64,000 nt of DNA from Ramlibacter aurantiacus. Lineage in GTDB: Bacteria; Pseudomonadota; Gammaproteobacteria; Burkholderiales; Burkholderiaceae_C. The number at the start of each line of letters is the position of its first letter. Position 1 is the stretch's first letter. The notes under the pieces were generated by a model, which saw nothing but the letters and a program-made list of their open reading frames with translations, ran no database searches and had not been told where the DNA came from. The translations under genes were made by a program, and so were the position numbers. Shown here in pieces: positions 9,323-19,740 of the stretch. The stretch is from contig NZ_JAEQNA010000001.1 in the NCBI RefSeq assembly GCF_016722895.1, forward strand, positions 992,001 through 1,056,000, given 5' to 3'.

Positions 9323-9780
9323 TCGGCCAGATCGGCAAAGAGTCGTTCCGGATCCATGCGGTCACCGGGGGCGGCCGTGGCCGCACCAAGGGCAAGGAAG
9401 AGCGCTCGATGGATTCGTTCTCACCGTACCGCGCGACGGACAAGTCAGAGGATGTGCGGGGCGGCGCGCTGCCGCCCGGGCGCTGGCGCATCGAGAAACC
9501 GAGTGAGTACAAGGGCAAGATGAGAAAGCCGGTCGCCAAGCTCACGCCGAAGGGCAACCAGCTGACGGACTTCGCCATGCGCGACTACACAGACGCGCCG
9601 TTCCTGATCCATGGCCGAGGTGAAGAAGGAAGCGACGGCTGCCTAGTCATCGAGCCCGACGAGCGCCAACGTCTGCTGAACGCGGTCGAAGAAGCCGGGG
9701 GCGCCATCCTATTCGTGACGCTCGACACGCGCCCGGGCGACATGATCCAGAAGACACCCACCTTTCACCACACCGCATGA
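9271..9780 (+). CDS. Tlde1-like (DUF2778, L,D-transpeptidase-fold) candidate T6SS effector
   Basis: A 169-aa protein with no signal peptide. Visible motifs are G-LPPG-W-I around residues 65-74 and FLIHGRGEEGSDGCLVI with His114, Ser121 and Cys124. This fits the H...S-x-G-C catalytic motif of DUF2778/Tlde1 proteins, T6SS effectors that exchange D-amino acids on or cleave peptidoglycan stem peptides in the target periplasm. AGGAGCC precedes the ATG. It is the last gene of the T6SS operon. No Tldi-type immunity gene follows: the next gene is a porin on the other strand. Family placement is from the motif only; a cytoplasmic housekeeping role cannot be excluded. Confidence 0.7.
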   Translation: MPKPTFDLVYYVWSETLIGQIGKESFRIHAVTGGGRGRTKGKEERSMDSFSPYRATDKSEDVRGGALPPGRWRIEKPSEYKGKMRKPVAKLTPKGNQLTDFAMRDYTDAPFLIHGRGEEGSDGCLVIEPDERQRLLNAVEEAGGAILFVTLDTRPGDMIQKTPTFHHTA

Positions 9781-9808
9781 CGTGGCACACCGCGTGGGGC
9801 TGCCGCCT

Positions 9809-10810
9809 TCAGAAGCGGTAGCGCACCCCCACCGCGACCGACAGGCCGCGGGTCTGCCCCCGCACGCGATCGTCCATGCCGATCAGGTAGATGTCGGTCA
9901 CGCTGTCGTACGGGTACAGGTAGGCCGCGCTCGCCGTGCCGTGCCGCCGGTCGACGGCTGGGCCGTCGGCCTGGGCCCGGCCGTATTGGGCCTGCAGGGT
10001 GCCGGGCCCGACGGGGACCGCGACACCGGCCGTCGCGAGGTGGCTTCGCACGTCCAGCCCCTTGTCGCGGGTGCGCGTGTAGAGACCGAACACGCGCGCG
10101 AAGCCGAAGTTGTAGGTGGCCCCCAGCTGCCACGCGTTTTCGCTGAGCAGGTCGTCGATGCCGTCGTCCCGGTGCACGCGCTGCGCCGAGAGCGCCCCGG
10201 CGAACAGGCCCTTGGCCACCACCAGGCTGGCGGCGTAGCGGTCGCCGCGCGCCGAGTTGTCGCCCTGGCTGTACATGAGGTTGCCGGTGATGCCGTCGAA
10301 GTTTGGCGTGCTGTAGCTGATCGCCCGGTTCCAGTAGAAATCGCCCTGCACGCCTTCGAGGTTGCCCGACCCGAACACATGCCGCAGCGCGGGTGAGAAG
10401 GCCGGCGAGTTGCCCAGCGCGTTGAAGCGCGCCGTGGTGTCGAACAGGAAGGTCTGCAGGCGGCCGACGCGCGCCGTGCCGTAGGGGCTGGCCAGCGAGA
10501 CGAAGGCGTTGCGCGAGAACAGCGGGTCGTCGTTGTTGCGGCCGAGGCGCCAGTCCTGGAAGCGCAGGAAGGTCTCCAGCGTCATGCCCGGCGTCCAGCC
10601 GCCCTCCAGGCCGTAGGTGGCGTTCACGCCGACGAAGCTGGCACTGAGCGAATTGCTGTTGAAGCGGTGTTCGCGGTAGAAGCCGCTGCGCTCGAAGCGG
10701 CCGTAGGAGAGGTCGAGCACGCCGTAGAAGGAGTGGTCGAACTGGGCGTGGGCTTCCAGGGCGGCGAAGCACAGCAGACCGGCTGCGTACCTCAGAATCT
10801 TTGTGTGCAT
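9809..10810 (-). CDS. Gram-negative outer-membrane porin
   Basis: 333 aa with a signal peptide (MHTKILRYAAGLLCFAALEAHA, cut before QFDHSFYG). Many amphipathic beta strands alternate aromatic and polar residues, and it ends in VGVRYRF, the C-terminal Phe signature recognised by the BAM machinery. This matches trimeric general porins of beta-proteobacteria in layout, slightly shorter than the usual 350-380 aa. It lies 28 bp from the T6SS operon (convergent) and 44 bp upstream of the end of the mrtJ gene on the same strand, so it could be the last gene of that operon or have its own promoter. Confidence 0.85.
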   Translation of the reverse strand: MHTKILRYAAGLLCFAALEAHAQFDHSFYGVLDLSYGRFERSGFYREHRFNSNSLSASFVGVNATYGLEGGWTPGMTLETFLRFQDWRLGRNNDDPLFSRNAFVSLASPYGTARVGRLQTFLFDTTARFNALGNSPAFSPALRHVFGSGNLEGVQGDFYWNRAISYSTPNFDGITGNLMYSQGDNSARGDRYAASLVVAKGLFAGALSAQRVHRDDGIDDLLSENAWQLGATYNFGFARVFGLYTRTRDKGLDVRSHLATAGVAVPVGPGTLQAQYGRAQADGPAVDRRHGTASAAYLYPYDSVTDIYLIGMDDRVRGQTRGLSVAVGVRYRF

Positions 10811-10854
10811 CGGTGTTCCGTTTCTTATTGCTCTTCAATGGGTGCGGGGGCGAA

Positions 10855-11295
10855 TCAGCCCCGGACTGACATTCCCGCCATGTGCCAGGCGAGCCATCCG
10901 GCATTCATCACCGCATGCAGTGCAACGCAGTAACGGAGCTTGCCCGTGCGCTCGTACACCACACCGATCACCAGCGCGGGGATGACGACGGCGAAAGCTG
11001 TCGCATCGTCGCGTGCCAAGGCATGCGCCGCGCCGAACGCGACCGCCGTCAGCGCATTCGCCGCCATCGCCGGCCATGCAGGCCAGCGTCGCAGCAAGAT
11101 TTCTTGCATGCCGCTCCGGAACAGTGCCTCCTCGACCAGCGGCGCCACCACCAGCAGCATGACGATGCGTGGCCATTCGTGAACTGCTGCTGCCGCTGCC
11201 ACGACCGACACCAGCACGCCCGCTGCGATCAGCGGTCCGTAGGAATGCCTGCGAAACCATCCGCCCCCTGCCGCGCGGAGCCGGCCGAAGGTCAT
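10855..11295 (-). CDS. mrtJ: JDVT-CTERM-type CPBP/CAAX glutamic intramembrane protease (MrtJ-like)
   Basis: 146 aa and very hydrophobic, with about four membrane helices. The CPBP motifs are present: EE (Glu55-Glu56 in APLVEEALFR), His91 (FGAAHAL) and His127-x3-Asn131 (HAVMNAG). Short single-domain proteases of this type are dedicated partners of proteins with a JDVT-CTERM tail. The gene directly upstream encodes exactly such a tail, and the two overlap by ATGA at 11292-11295, so I use that ATG rather than the GTG at 11301. The likely job is to cleave or process the C-terminal anchor of that cytochrome-like protein. A generic CPBP protease is the alternative. Confidence 0.82.
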   Translation of the reverse strand: MTFGRLRAAGGGWFRRHSYGPLIAAGVLVSVVAAAAAVHEWPRIVMLLVVAPLVEEALFRSGMQEILLRRWPAWPAMAANALTAVAFGAAHALARDDATAFAVVIPALVIGVVYERTGKLRYCVALHAVMNAGWLAWHMAGMSVRG

Positions 11296-14009
11296 GGACA
11301 CCTGACTCGCGCCGCCGTCCGGCGCCGATGGAATACCGCGGCAGCAGCGAGCAGCACCAGCGCCCAGAGCGTCGGGTCGGCCAGCGCGTCGCCGGAAGCA
11401 ATCGAGCAGCCGCCGCTCGAGACATCGGTTCGCTCCTGCCCACTACCGGCCAGTGGCACCTCGAGTGCCTTGGCGTCCAGATCGGTGCTCACGCGCAGCA
11501 TTCCCGTCGCTGCATTCCCATCCGTTGGCGTGAACATCACGGACACGGTGCAGTCGCTGCCCCGTGTCAGCGTGAATGGAGGCGTTGGGCAGGTTTTGGA
11601 TTGAACGCTGAACGGCGCATCGGCGCTAATTGCGGTCACCTCGAGCACGCCATCACCCGCGCTGGCGAGTCTCAACTCAAGCGGCGCTGATTGCGCTCCT
11701 ACTCGCACGCTGCCCAGTGCCATGCTGGAGCTGGAGGCAGTCAGGTGGGCCGAGGTGCCACCGACCGCGCGTCCGCTCACCGCGACCAGCGGCGGGGGAA
11801 TGCCGAAGGACGAGACCACCTCCAGCTGCGCATGCTTGGCGCCGCCGCTGCCAGGCACGAATTGGACGCTGATCACGCAGGAACCTCCCGGGAACATCAC
11901 CGCAGGACACCCGCTGACGCTGAAGTTGGATGCATCCGCGCCAACCATGCGAATCGCGTGGATCCCGGCGTTCACCGAACCCGCGTTGCGCAGCACCACC
12001 ATCCCAGGCCGCTCCGACTGTTGACCCGCGATGACGAAGCCGGCAAAAGTGATCGGTCCCGGCGCGTCGGCGAACACGAGCACCGGTGGGGATTCCAGCG
12101 TGCCGGCGACGGCCGACAAGCCGACGGTACGTGTAGGAGCTGACGGGGCGTCGGTATTGATCTGCAAGGAGCCGCTGTAGCTTGCTTCAGGTCGCGTCGG
12201 GTCAGGGGTGAACTGGACATACACCGTACAACTCGCCCCCGGGGCAAGCACCTGGTCGTCACAGGTCGATTGCGTGGCGGGATCCGGCACGATCACGAAC
12301 CCGCCGCCGGACAGAGACACTGTATTGATGCGCAGAAAGGAGCTCGCTCCTTCGCCATTGCCAATGACAACGGGTTCAGGCAGAAACGCGCCATTGATCG
12401 CTCGACGGCCGAAATCGATCGACTCGCGTGAGAGCGTCAACAGCGGGCCTGGCACGGCCACCCCGTTCCCACAGACCTCAACTGCTTGCGCACCATTGCT
12501 GCTGACTGCGGCGCTAATCGTCACCGTCGTACAACTTTGCCCCAGGCGTCTCGGTGTAAAGCGCAACGTTATCGCGCAGTTGGGGGCGTTGCTGCCGCTC
12601 GTGATTCTGGGCAAGGGCGGCGCTGACGCGCAGTCGTCGGTAAGTGCGAACCCGTCCGGGTTGGTGGATGTGACAGGATTGAGGTCGAGTCCGTCTGCAG
12701 TGCCCGTGTTGAACACGAGTAACTCATTCCACGGCGCACTCGTGGTATTGATGGGTTGAGCAGCAAATGCCGGCGGAGATACTCGTCCTGCTACAGCGCT
12801 CGGGCTTGTAAACAGACCGATGCGGGGTCGGTTCACGGTCGCCACGTCACCGGTCATCAGAAAGTCTGCCACCGTCCCGGCCGTGGGGGCGTTGTGTATC
12901 ACCCGCAGCATGGCGTTACGCGCGCCAGTGCGGCCAGCTTCGCCAAACTTGGAGGGGTTGAACCGAATAGCCAAGGTACAGGCCGAATCTGCGGGGCGGA
13001 GCGTCGTTTCACCAGATATGGGGCTCCCTATGGAGGCATTGCAAGGGCGGTGCGCCGCCGAACACCTCGCGTTGTCGCCCCACTCGAAATACGAGGAATG
13101 ATCAGCTTCGTCATTTGCCTGCAGCACCGAAAAGTCGAGCGTCAGGATTCCATCGCCCGCGTTCTGAATGGTTGGGCAAAGCGTGTCGGAACCATCGGGC
13201 GGCGCCGAGAATTGTCGGAGCGCGTCGAATCCCGCAGTTGAGAAAATAGGACCAACCGGGGGCGGGCCTGCGGACGTCCCCGTAAAGCGAATCCGATATT
13301 GAACGTCTGAAGGCGTCTGCCCCGCTGCGAACCTCAGATTCAGATCGATCACGGAGGATAAGCTGTCACCATTGTTCGTTCCTGCCGCTGGGGAGAACTT
13401 GATGTCAATTTCGCATTCCTCAGCGATTGTTCCCGCCGAGCCAGCTACCACGGGGGGGTTCGGCGGGCTCGGCGGGCTCGGCGGAGCAATACAGGTATTC
13501 CGGGAGATGCTTAGGTGGGTCATCGCCCCCGCAAGGCCCACGACCTGGAGCGGTTTCGCGCGAGTGTTTGCTATACGGATAGTGACCGCATCACTAGATG
13601 ATCCAACTTGGACAGGGGTTGTGAAGGTGTGGGATCCTTCTGCCGACGTATAAATTCTGCGGCCATCGAGGAATACCAGAGCATCCCGAACGGTTATCAG
13701 GTACTCGCGGATAAGCTGAACCTCATTGATATTCAGCACACCCTGCATTGGGGAGGTCCCCCGATAAATACCGCTGGCATCACTGGTGGCAACAAACTCT
13801 TGCAAGTACTTGTGCAAGGCTGCATCGGCCCCCAGGCGGTCATCGCCCCCGAGGTTCGGCATGTTGAATTTCCCCTCCACGCCCGGTGGAGTGCCATGGC
13901 AAGAAGAGCAGCGGCTACTGTAAAGAGGGGGGACGTCTACATCCGCCGCCGTTGCCGCGGAGATCAGGATGACCGACGTGGCAAGACATATCAGGTAGCG
14001 TGCGAGCAT
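11292..14009 (-). CDS. Secreted cytochrome c / ASH-repeat protein with JDVT-CTERM-like sorting tail
   Basis: 905 aa from the ATG at 14009, chosen because it gives a clean signal peptide (MLARYLICLATSVILISAATA). A mono-heme c domain follows (C34-S-S-C37-H38). The rest is a chain of about five to six ~100-residue immunoglobulin-like ASH/choice-of-anchor-D repeats (recurring C-x-V-x-V-x-F-x-P and L-x-F-G-x-R patterns). The last ~40 residues read SSGGCSIASG, then DPTLWALVLLAAAAVF, then HRRR: a Gly/Cys motif, one helix and a basic end, the layout of JDVT-CTERM sorting signals. A Pro/Ser tract PPSPPSPPNPP lies near residue 180. It is probably exported, processed by the adjacent protease and exposed at the cell surface. 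Its redox role is unknown. Confidence 0.78.
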   Translation of the reverse strand: MLARYLICLATSVILISAATAADVDVPPLYSSRCSSCHGTPPGVEGKFNMPNLGGDDRLGADAALHKYLQEFVATSDASGIYRGTSPMQGVLNINEVQLIREYLITVRDALVFLDGRRIYTSAEGSHTFTTPVQVGSSSDAVTIRIANTRAKPLQVVGLAGAMTHLSISRNTCIAPPSPPSPPNPPVVAGSAGTIAEECEIDIKFSPAAGTNNGDSLSSVIDLNLRFAAGQTPSDVQYRIRFTGTSAGPPPVGPIFSTAGFDALRQFSAPPDGSDTLCPTIQNAGDGILTLDFSVLQANDEADHSSYFEWGDNARCSAAHRPCNASIGSPISGETTLRPADSACTLAIRFNPSKFGEAGRTGARNAMLRVIHNAPTAGTVADFLMTGDVATVNRPRIGLFTSPSAVAGRVSPPAFAAQPINTTSAPWNELLVFNTGTADGLDLNPVTSTNPDGFALTDDCASAPPLPRITSGSNAPNCAITLRFTPRRLGQSCTTVTISAAVSSNGAQAVEVCGNGVAVPGPLLTLSRESIDFGRRAINGAFLPEPVVIGNGEGASSFLRINTVSLSGGGFVIVPDPATQSTCDDQVLAPGASCTVYVQFTPDPTRPEASYSGSLQINTDAPSAPTRTVGLSAVAGTLESPPVLVFADAPGPITFAGFVIAGQQSERPGMVVLRNAGSVNAGIHAIRMVGADASNFSVSGCPAVMFPGGSCVISVQFVPGSGGAKHAQLEVVSSFGIPPPLVAVSGRAVGGTSAHLTASSSSMALGSVRVGAQSAPLELRLASAGDGVLEVTAISADAPFSVQSKTCPTPPFTLTRGSDCTVSVMFTPTDGNAATGMLRVSTDLDAKALEVPLAGSGQERTDVSSGGCSIASGDALADPTLWALVLLAAAAVFHRRRTAARVRCP

Positions 14010-14046
14010 CTTCCATCTCCCACATCGGATCTGGCAGTTCGAGACG

Positions 14047-15435
14047 TCAAACACAATCCACCACCCTGAATTCGACCCGCCGGTCCAGCGCATCGCGTTG
14101 ATCGTCCGTCCCCAGTCCCACCAGCGCCTCGCGCGAGCCCACGCCGCTGGCGGTCAGGCGGGTGCCCAGGCTGCGGTTGCGCTGCTCCAGCATCTTCTGC
14201 ACCGCCTCGGCGCGCTGGCGCGAGAGCCGTTCGTTGACCCGCGCACTGCCGGTGCGGCTGGTGTGGCCGACGATGCGCACGCAGGCCGCGGCCTTGCCGG
14301 TCTGCTGCGCCAGCGAGGCGAGCCAGATCTGGTATTGCTCGCGCAGGTCGCCGATCTCATTGAAGGTGGTGCGCCCAGGCTGGAACAGCAACTTGACCGG
14401 CAGGCGCTTGGCTTCCAGGCCCGAGTCGACCAGCCGGGCGAAGGCATCGCGCGCCGCCTCACGCTGCCCCAGTTGCCAGTTGGTGAGGTAGAGCCCGTTC
14501 AGCACCCGAAGGTCACCCGGGTCAGCCAGTGATTCGGCTTCCTTGTACAGCTTGTTCGCCAGCGGGATCTCCCCCTTGCCATAGGCCAGGATGGCTTCGT
14601 TGACCACCGCCGCGGCCGGCAGGCGGGCGAGGTACTCGGGGTCCGCCAGGTCGCCGATCTTGGTGTTGACCTGGCACGAGTTGATGTAGCCCAGCACGGT
14701 CTTGTCCCGGTGCCAGGTCGGGCTGTCCTTGTAGAAGGGCAAGGGCTCCGGGTTCACCGAATCCGCGGTCGCACGGTCGATCTGCTTGGCGATGACCTGG
14801 CCGGTGCGCAAGTCGATCAGCGTGAGCCAGACGCGGAACGCATCCGGCACGGTGTCGACCGCCCGTTCCACGTTGACCGGCGTGAGGGTTCCGATCAGCA
14901 GCAAGGGCTTATCGGCCAGCGCCTGCCGGGTCAGCGGCTGGACGGTCCAGCGTGCCTGCCGCGCCTTGACCATCGACTCGAGCTGCTCACCCATCTGGGC
15001 GGTGCTCACCGTCTGCGCACCGGTGTTGGCGTCGATCAGCGGATCGATGACCAGCACGCGCGGCTCGTCCCCCAGCCGGGTGCGGGCTTGCGCGAACAGG
15101 TCCTGGCCGGCCCGGGTGACGGAGTTCTCGAAGGGCACCGGGGCGGGCGCGACGAAGTTGCTGTCGGCCCGAGCGGGTGTTGCAGCGGCCGCTCGCGTGG
15201 CTGGCGCCGCCGCGGGCGGCACGGCGACGGCCGGTGGCTGCGGAAGCGGGCTCGCGACGTGCGCCGCGGCCGGTGGCGCGGCGACATCCCCCGTCATGCG
15301 CACCACTGCAGACGGCGGCGGGCTAGCAGTGCCCGCCGAAGGACGCGCAGGCATGTTCGGGCTGGAGCAGCCGGCGAACAGGGCCGCCGTCATCAGCAAC
15401 GTGGTCCAAGCCGGCCTGCGAAGCGACTGGTTCAT
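14047..15435 (-). CDS. OmpA-family outer-membrane lipoprotein
   Basis: 462 aa from the ATG at 15435 (an upstream in-frame ATG at 15456 would add seven residues before the signal). The signal ends in a lipobox (LFAGC-SS), so the mature protein is predicted to be lipid-anchored. A Pro/Ala linker precedes a curli-assembly-like/FlgT-like middle region (VLVIDPLIDANTGAQTVSTAQMG..., LTLIDLRTGQVIAKQ). Short TPR-like helices follow at about 255-325, and a C-terminal OmpA-like domain (RIVGHTSRTGS...RRVEFRVVDC) should bind peptidoglycan. It lies 30 bp downstream of the diheme lipoprotein gene and 37 bp upstream of the cytochrome c/ASH gene. Co-expression with these and a structural role for the complex are likely. 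Confidence 0.8.
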   Translation of the reverse strand: MNQSLRRPAWTTLLMTAALFAGCSSPNMPARPSAGTASPPPSAVVRMTGDVAAPPAAAHVASPLPQPPAVAVPPAAAPATRAAAATPARADSNFVAPAPVPFENSVTRAGQDLFAQARTRLGDEPRVLVIDPLIDANTGAQTVSTAQMGEQLESMVKARQARWTVQPLTRQALADKPLLLIGTLTPVNVERAVDTVPDAFRVWLTLIDLRTGQVIAKQIDRATADSVNPEPLPFYKDSPTWHRDKTVLGYINSCQVNTKIGDLADPEYLARLPAAAVVNEAILAYGKGEIPLANKLYKEAESLADPGDLRVLNGLYLTNWQLGQREAARDAFARLVDSGLEAKRLPVKLLFQPGRTTFNEIGDLREQYQIWLASLAQQTGKAAACVRIVGHTSRTGSARVNERLSRQRAEAVQKMLEQRNRSLGTRLTASGVGSREALVGLGTDDQRDALDRRVEFRVVDCV

Positions 15436-15465
15436 GAATCGATTTCCTTCTGCCATGCGCCACCA

Positions 15466-17745
15466 TCAGCGCTTCGGATACGCCGGATCGGGCCGAGGTG
15501 AATCGCACCCGAGGAAGTTGCGCATCAATGCCGCGAGAGTGGGATCGGTCCGGGTCCGCTCCGCGACACGGTTCATCGTCACCAGTGCATTGGGCATGGT
15601 CGCGTTGCGCGCTACATCGGGCGTTCCACCGCAGACGTAGGGCTCCGCTTGCGTCCTGAGTCCAAGAGGTCCGATGAAGTCCCAATCGAAGTTGTCTCCA
15701 AGCGCGGTATGACAGGTGCGGCAGGAAGAGCCGATCACCTCGCGATAGAACTTCCCGGCACCGGCATGTGCCTGCGTCTCGTCCACGCGCCAATTCGGCG
15801 GCACGTAGCTCTTGTCCAGGGTCTTGCCGCCGTGTGCATACCAGCCGTCGATGAGTCGGGTGGTCGCGGTGCTCGGCGATTTGGATGTCGAAGGTTCGGT
15901 CGCACGCACCAGCCGGTTCAGCTCGAAGATCGCCTCGCTCTGGGCCTGTTCGGTCAGGCGCGGGCTGGAGCCGAAGCGGAAGTTGCCGGTGTCGAAGGGC
16001 AGGAACCTCGCCCCGAGGTAGGGCGAGGGGTTGCCCTTGTCGGGGAAGCGCCCGTTGTACTGCGTGCCGCCGTGGCAGGCCACGCACGCACCCGGCATGA
16101 ACTTCTCACCACGGCCGTCGAGATTGATGGACGGCAGCAGTGATCCATCGGGCGCGAAGGTCAGGAACTTGGTGAAGGGCAAGCCCGCGTTGACGCCCGG
16201 CGTGGTGGTCCATTCCATCGCGACGCAGGCCACCCGCTTCTCGTCCCGCAGACCCGCTTCGATCACCCTGTCGACTTCGGCCTGCGTGCTTCCATCCGGC
16301 CCAGGATGGTTGCAGACGTAGAAGGCGATCGAATCGGGAGCGTTTTCCGTGGCCACCATGCGCCGGACCAGGTTCAGGTCCATGCGGTTGATGAAGTCGG
16401 CCCGATACTCCGTGTTGGTGCCGGCGTAGGGCTTGAACTTGTGCTGCCGCTTCCAGTCCTCGAACGAGATGGGTCGGACCATCCGCCCCTGGTCATCACA
16501 GTCGCCGGCAGCGCCGAAAGAGCGGTAGTACATGCAAGCGCTGCGCCGCGTGTCCTTGCCCTTGTAGGTCAGGAAGTGGTCCGGTTGCGGCAGGGCCTTG
16601 GATTGATCGCCCTCGAATTCCAGCTGCAACATCTCGCCGCGAACGTTCCCGTCGGGACCACTGGCGAGCATCTTCACGGTACGGGGCCGGCTGTTCGGGA
16701 TCTGGTGCGAGAGCTCGACCGGGGAGCTGCTCACATATCCGAGCACAGGCGATGCCGGCGGCGGCAAGTCCAGGGTAGTCGCGTACGACTCGCACTGCAC
16801 GCGCAGCTTGAGCCTGGCCGTGACCGCGACCGCCGCATCGATTGCATAGTCGCCGAAACGATTGACGCGAACCGGCGGCGCCAGTGATGTGCCGTCTACC
16901 GCAAGCAACTGGACCGTGGCTGCACTCTGTATACCCAGGAACTCGTTCTCCGTGCCACAGACGCCGCCGTCGGCGAGGGCGACGTGTCCGTGCAGTCGGA
17001 GGTTTCGCGCGCCGTTGCGCGCGTCTCTCGTTGGGGATTCGAGTGTGACCACAGCAGCCTTGGCGTCCTGTTCCAAAGTGAACCGGCCACAGAGTTCGAG
17101 TACGGCGCCCTGATTCGTCGCGCACCGGACCTGGTAGCTTTCGCCTGCACGAAGCTTGGGCAGGCTGACCTCGCCACTGAGGTCGGACGCGCCGCTGAAC
17201 ACCACCTCTGCGCCAGACACCACCTGGACCTGCACGTCGGGCAGGTAGACCATGCGTCTCACGGCTGCACCGCCACCCGGTGGCGCGAAATTGGTATCGC
17301 CGCTGGCGTGGAATCGCAGGCGCCGCGGCGCGCCGGCGATCTCGGTCACGGGCGGTGGGACATGGCTCACCGGCTGCGGCGCCCGCCCTTCCCCGCCGAT
17401 GGCGTCGCTCGATGCCGCGTACTGCTGCTCGACGTAACCGCCCTTGCCATCGGACACCAGGACATAGGCGAAATGCAGGCCCGGGCCTTCCGGCAGGGTC
17501 CATACGGTTTCGCGTGCATTACGGTTCTCGATCGTGCCGCCGGTGACACGCCACTGGTATCGCAAGCTGTCGCCGTCGACGTCGGCCGCATCCACGCGAA
17601 GCGAGGTCTTGGTGGGGCCGCTGTTCTCGGGGCTGCCGGTGCTGCCCGCGCCACCACCACATCCAGCCAGCGAGGCGGCCATCAGGCCGAGCGCCATTGC
17701 AATCCAGCCCTTGCGAGGGAGGTGCCCAGGGTGACGAGAGTTCAT
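15466..17745 (-). CDS. Large lipoprotein with two heme c motifs (CVACH, CRTCH)
   Basis: 759 aa. The signal peptide ends in a lipobox (ASLAGC-GGG). Residues ~45-110 are a cadherin/PKD-like segment (DGDSLRYQW), residues ~170-330 are beta-rich carboxypeptidase-regulatory-like modules, and the C-terminal ~330 residues carry two c-heme attachment sites, C554-V-A-C557-H558 and C675-R-T-C678-H679, plus other Cys. This looks like a surface or periplasmic diheme protein; no peroxidase or oxidase signature is evident to me. It is the first gene of the operon that continues with the OmpA lipoprotein, the cytochrome c/ASH protein and the MrtJ-like protease. Function unknown; an electron-transfer or redox-enzyme subunit is possible. 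Confidence 0.75.
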   Translation of the reverse strand: MNSRHPGHLPRKGWIAMALGLMAASLAGCGGGAGSTGSPENSGPTKTSLRVDAADVDGDSLRYQWRVTGGTIENRNARETVWTLPEGPGLHFAYVLVSDGKGGYVEQQYAASSDAIGGEGRAPQPVSHVPPPVTEIAGAPRRLRFHASGDTNFAPPGGGAAVRRMVYLPDVQVQVVSGAEVVFSGASDLSGEVSLPKLRAGESYQVRCATNQGAVLELCGRFTLEQDAKAAVVTLESPTRDARNGARNLRLHGHVALADGGVCGTENEFLGIQSAATVQLLAVDGTSLAPPVRVNRFGDYAIDAAVAVTARLKLRVQCESYATTLDLPPPASPVLGYVSSSPVELSHQIPNSRPRTVKMLASGPDGNVRGEMLQLEFEGDQSKALPQPDHFLTYKGKDTRRSACMYYRSFGAAGDCDDQGRMVRPISFEDWKRQHKFKPYAGTNTEYRADFINRMDLNLVRRMVATENAPDSIAFYVCNHPGPDGSTQAEVDRVIEAGLRDEKRVACVAMEWTTTPGVNAGLPFTKFLTFAPDGSLLPSINLDGRGEKFMPGACVACHGGTQYNGRFPDKGNPSPYLGARFLPFDTGNFRFGSSPRLTEQAQSEAIFELNRLVRATEPSTSKSPSTATTRLIDGWYAHGGKTLDKSYVPPNWRVDETQAHAGAGKFYREVIGSSCRTCHTALGDNFDWDFIGPLGLRTQAEPYVCGGTPDVARNATMPNALVTMNRVAERTRTDPTLAALMRNFLGCDSPRPDPAYPKR

Positions 17746-17931
17746 GTACCAGCAACCCTTCTCCAGATCCCAACGGACTCGCCAGCTGGCGCTGGCTTGC
17801 CCGCGCCTCGTATCGGCAAGTCATTCTAGGAAGGGGGTCTTCGTTGCCGTCCAGGAGATTTGTCCCGATTTAGAACCACCCGGGATGAGTCCATTTTCTG
17901 GATCAATCCCGAAGCGGCGCTTACAGCCCGG

Positions 17932-19647
<1,716 letters not shown>

Positions 19648-19740
19648 GCTGTCCTCGCGGGGTGAGGCGGCAGGCAGCCGGCGCGGGACCGGGTCACCTC
19701 ACGGCGTTCATGCGCAAGTCGCGCCGCGCGGGCGTGGGCC

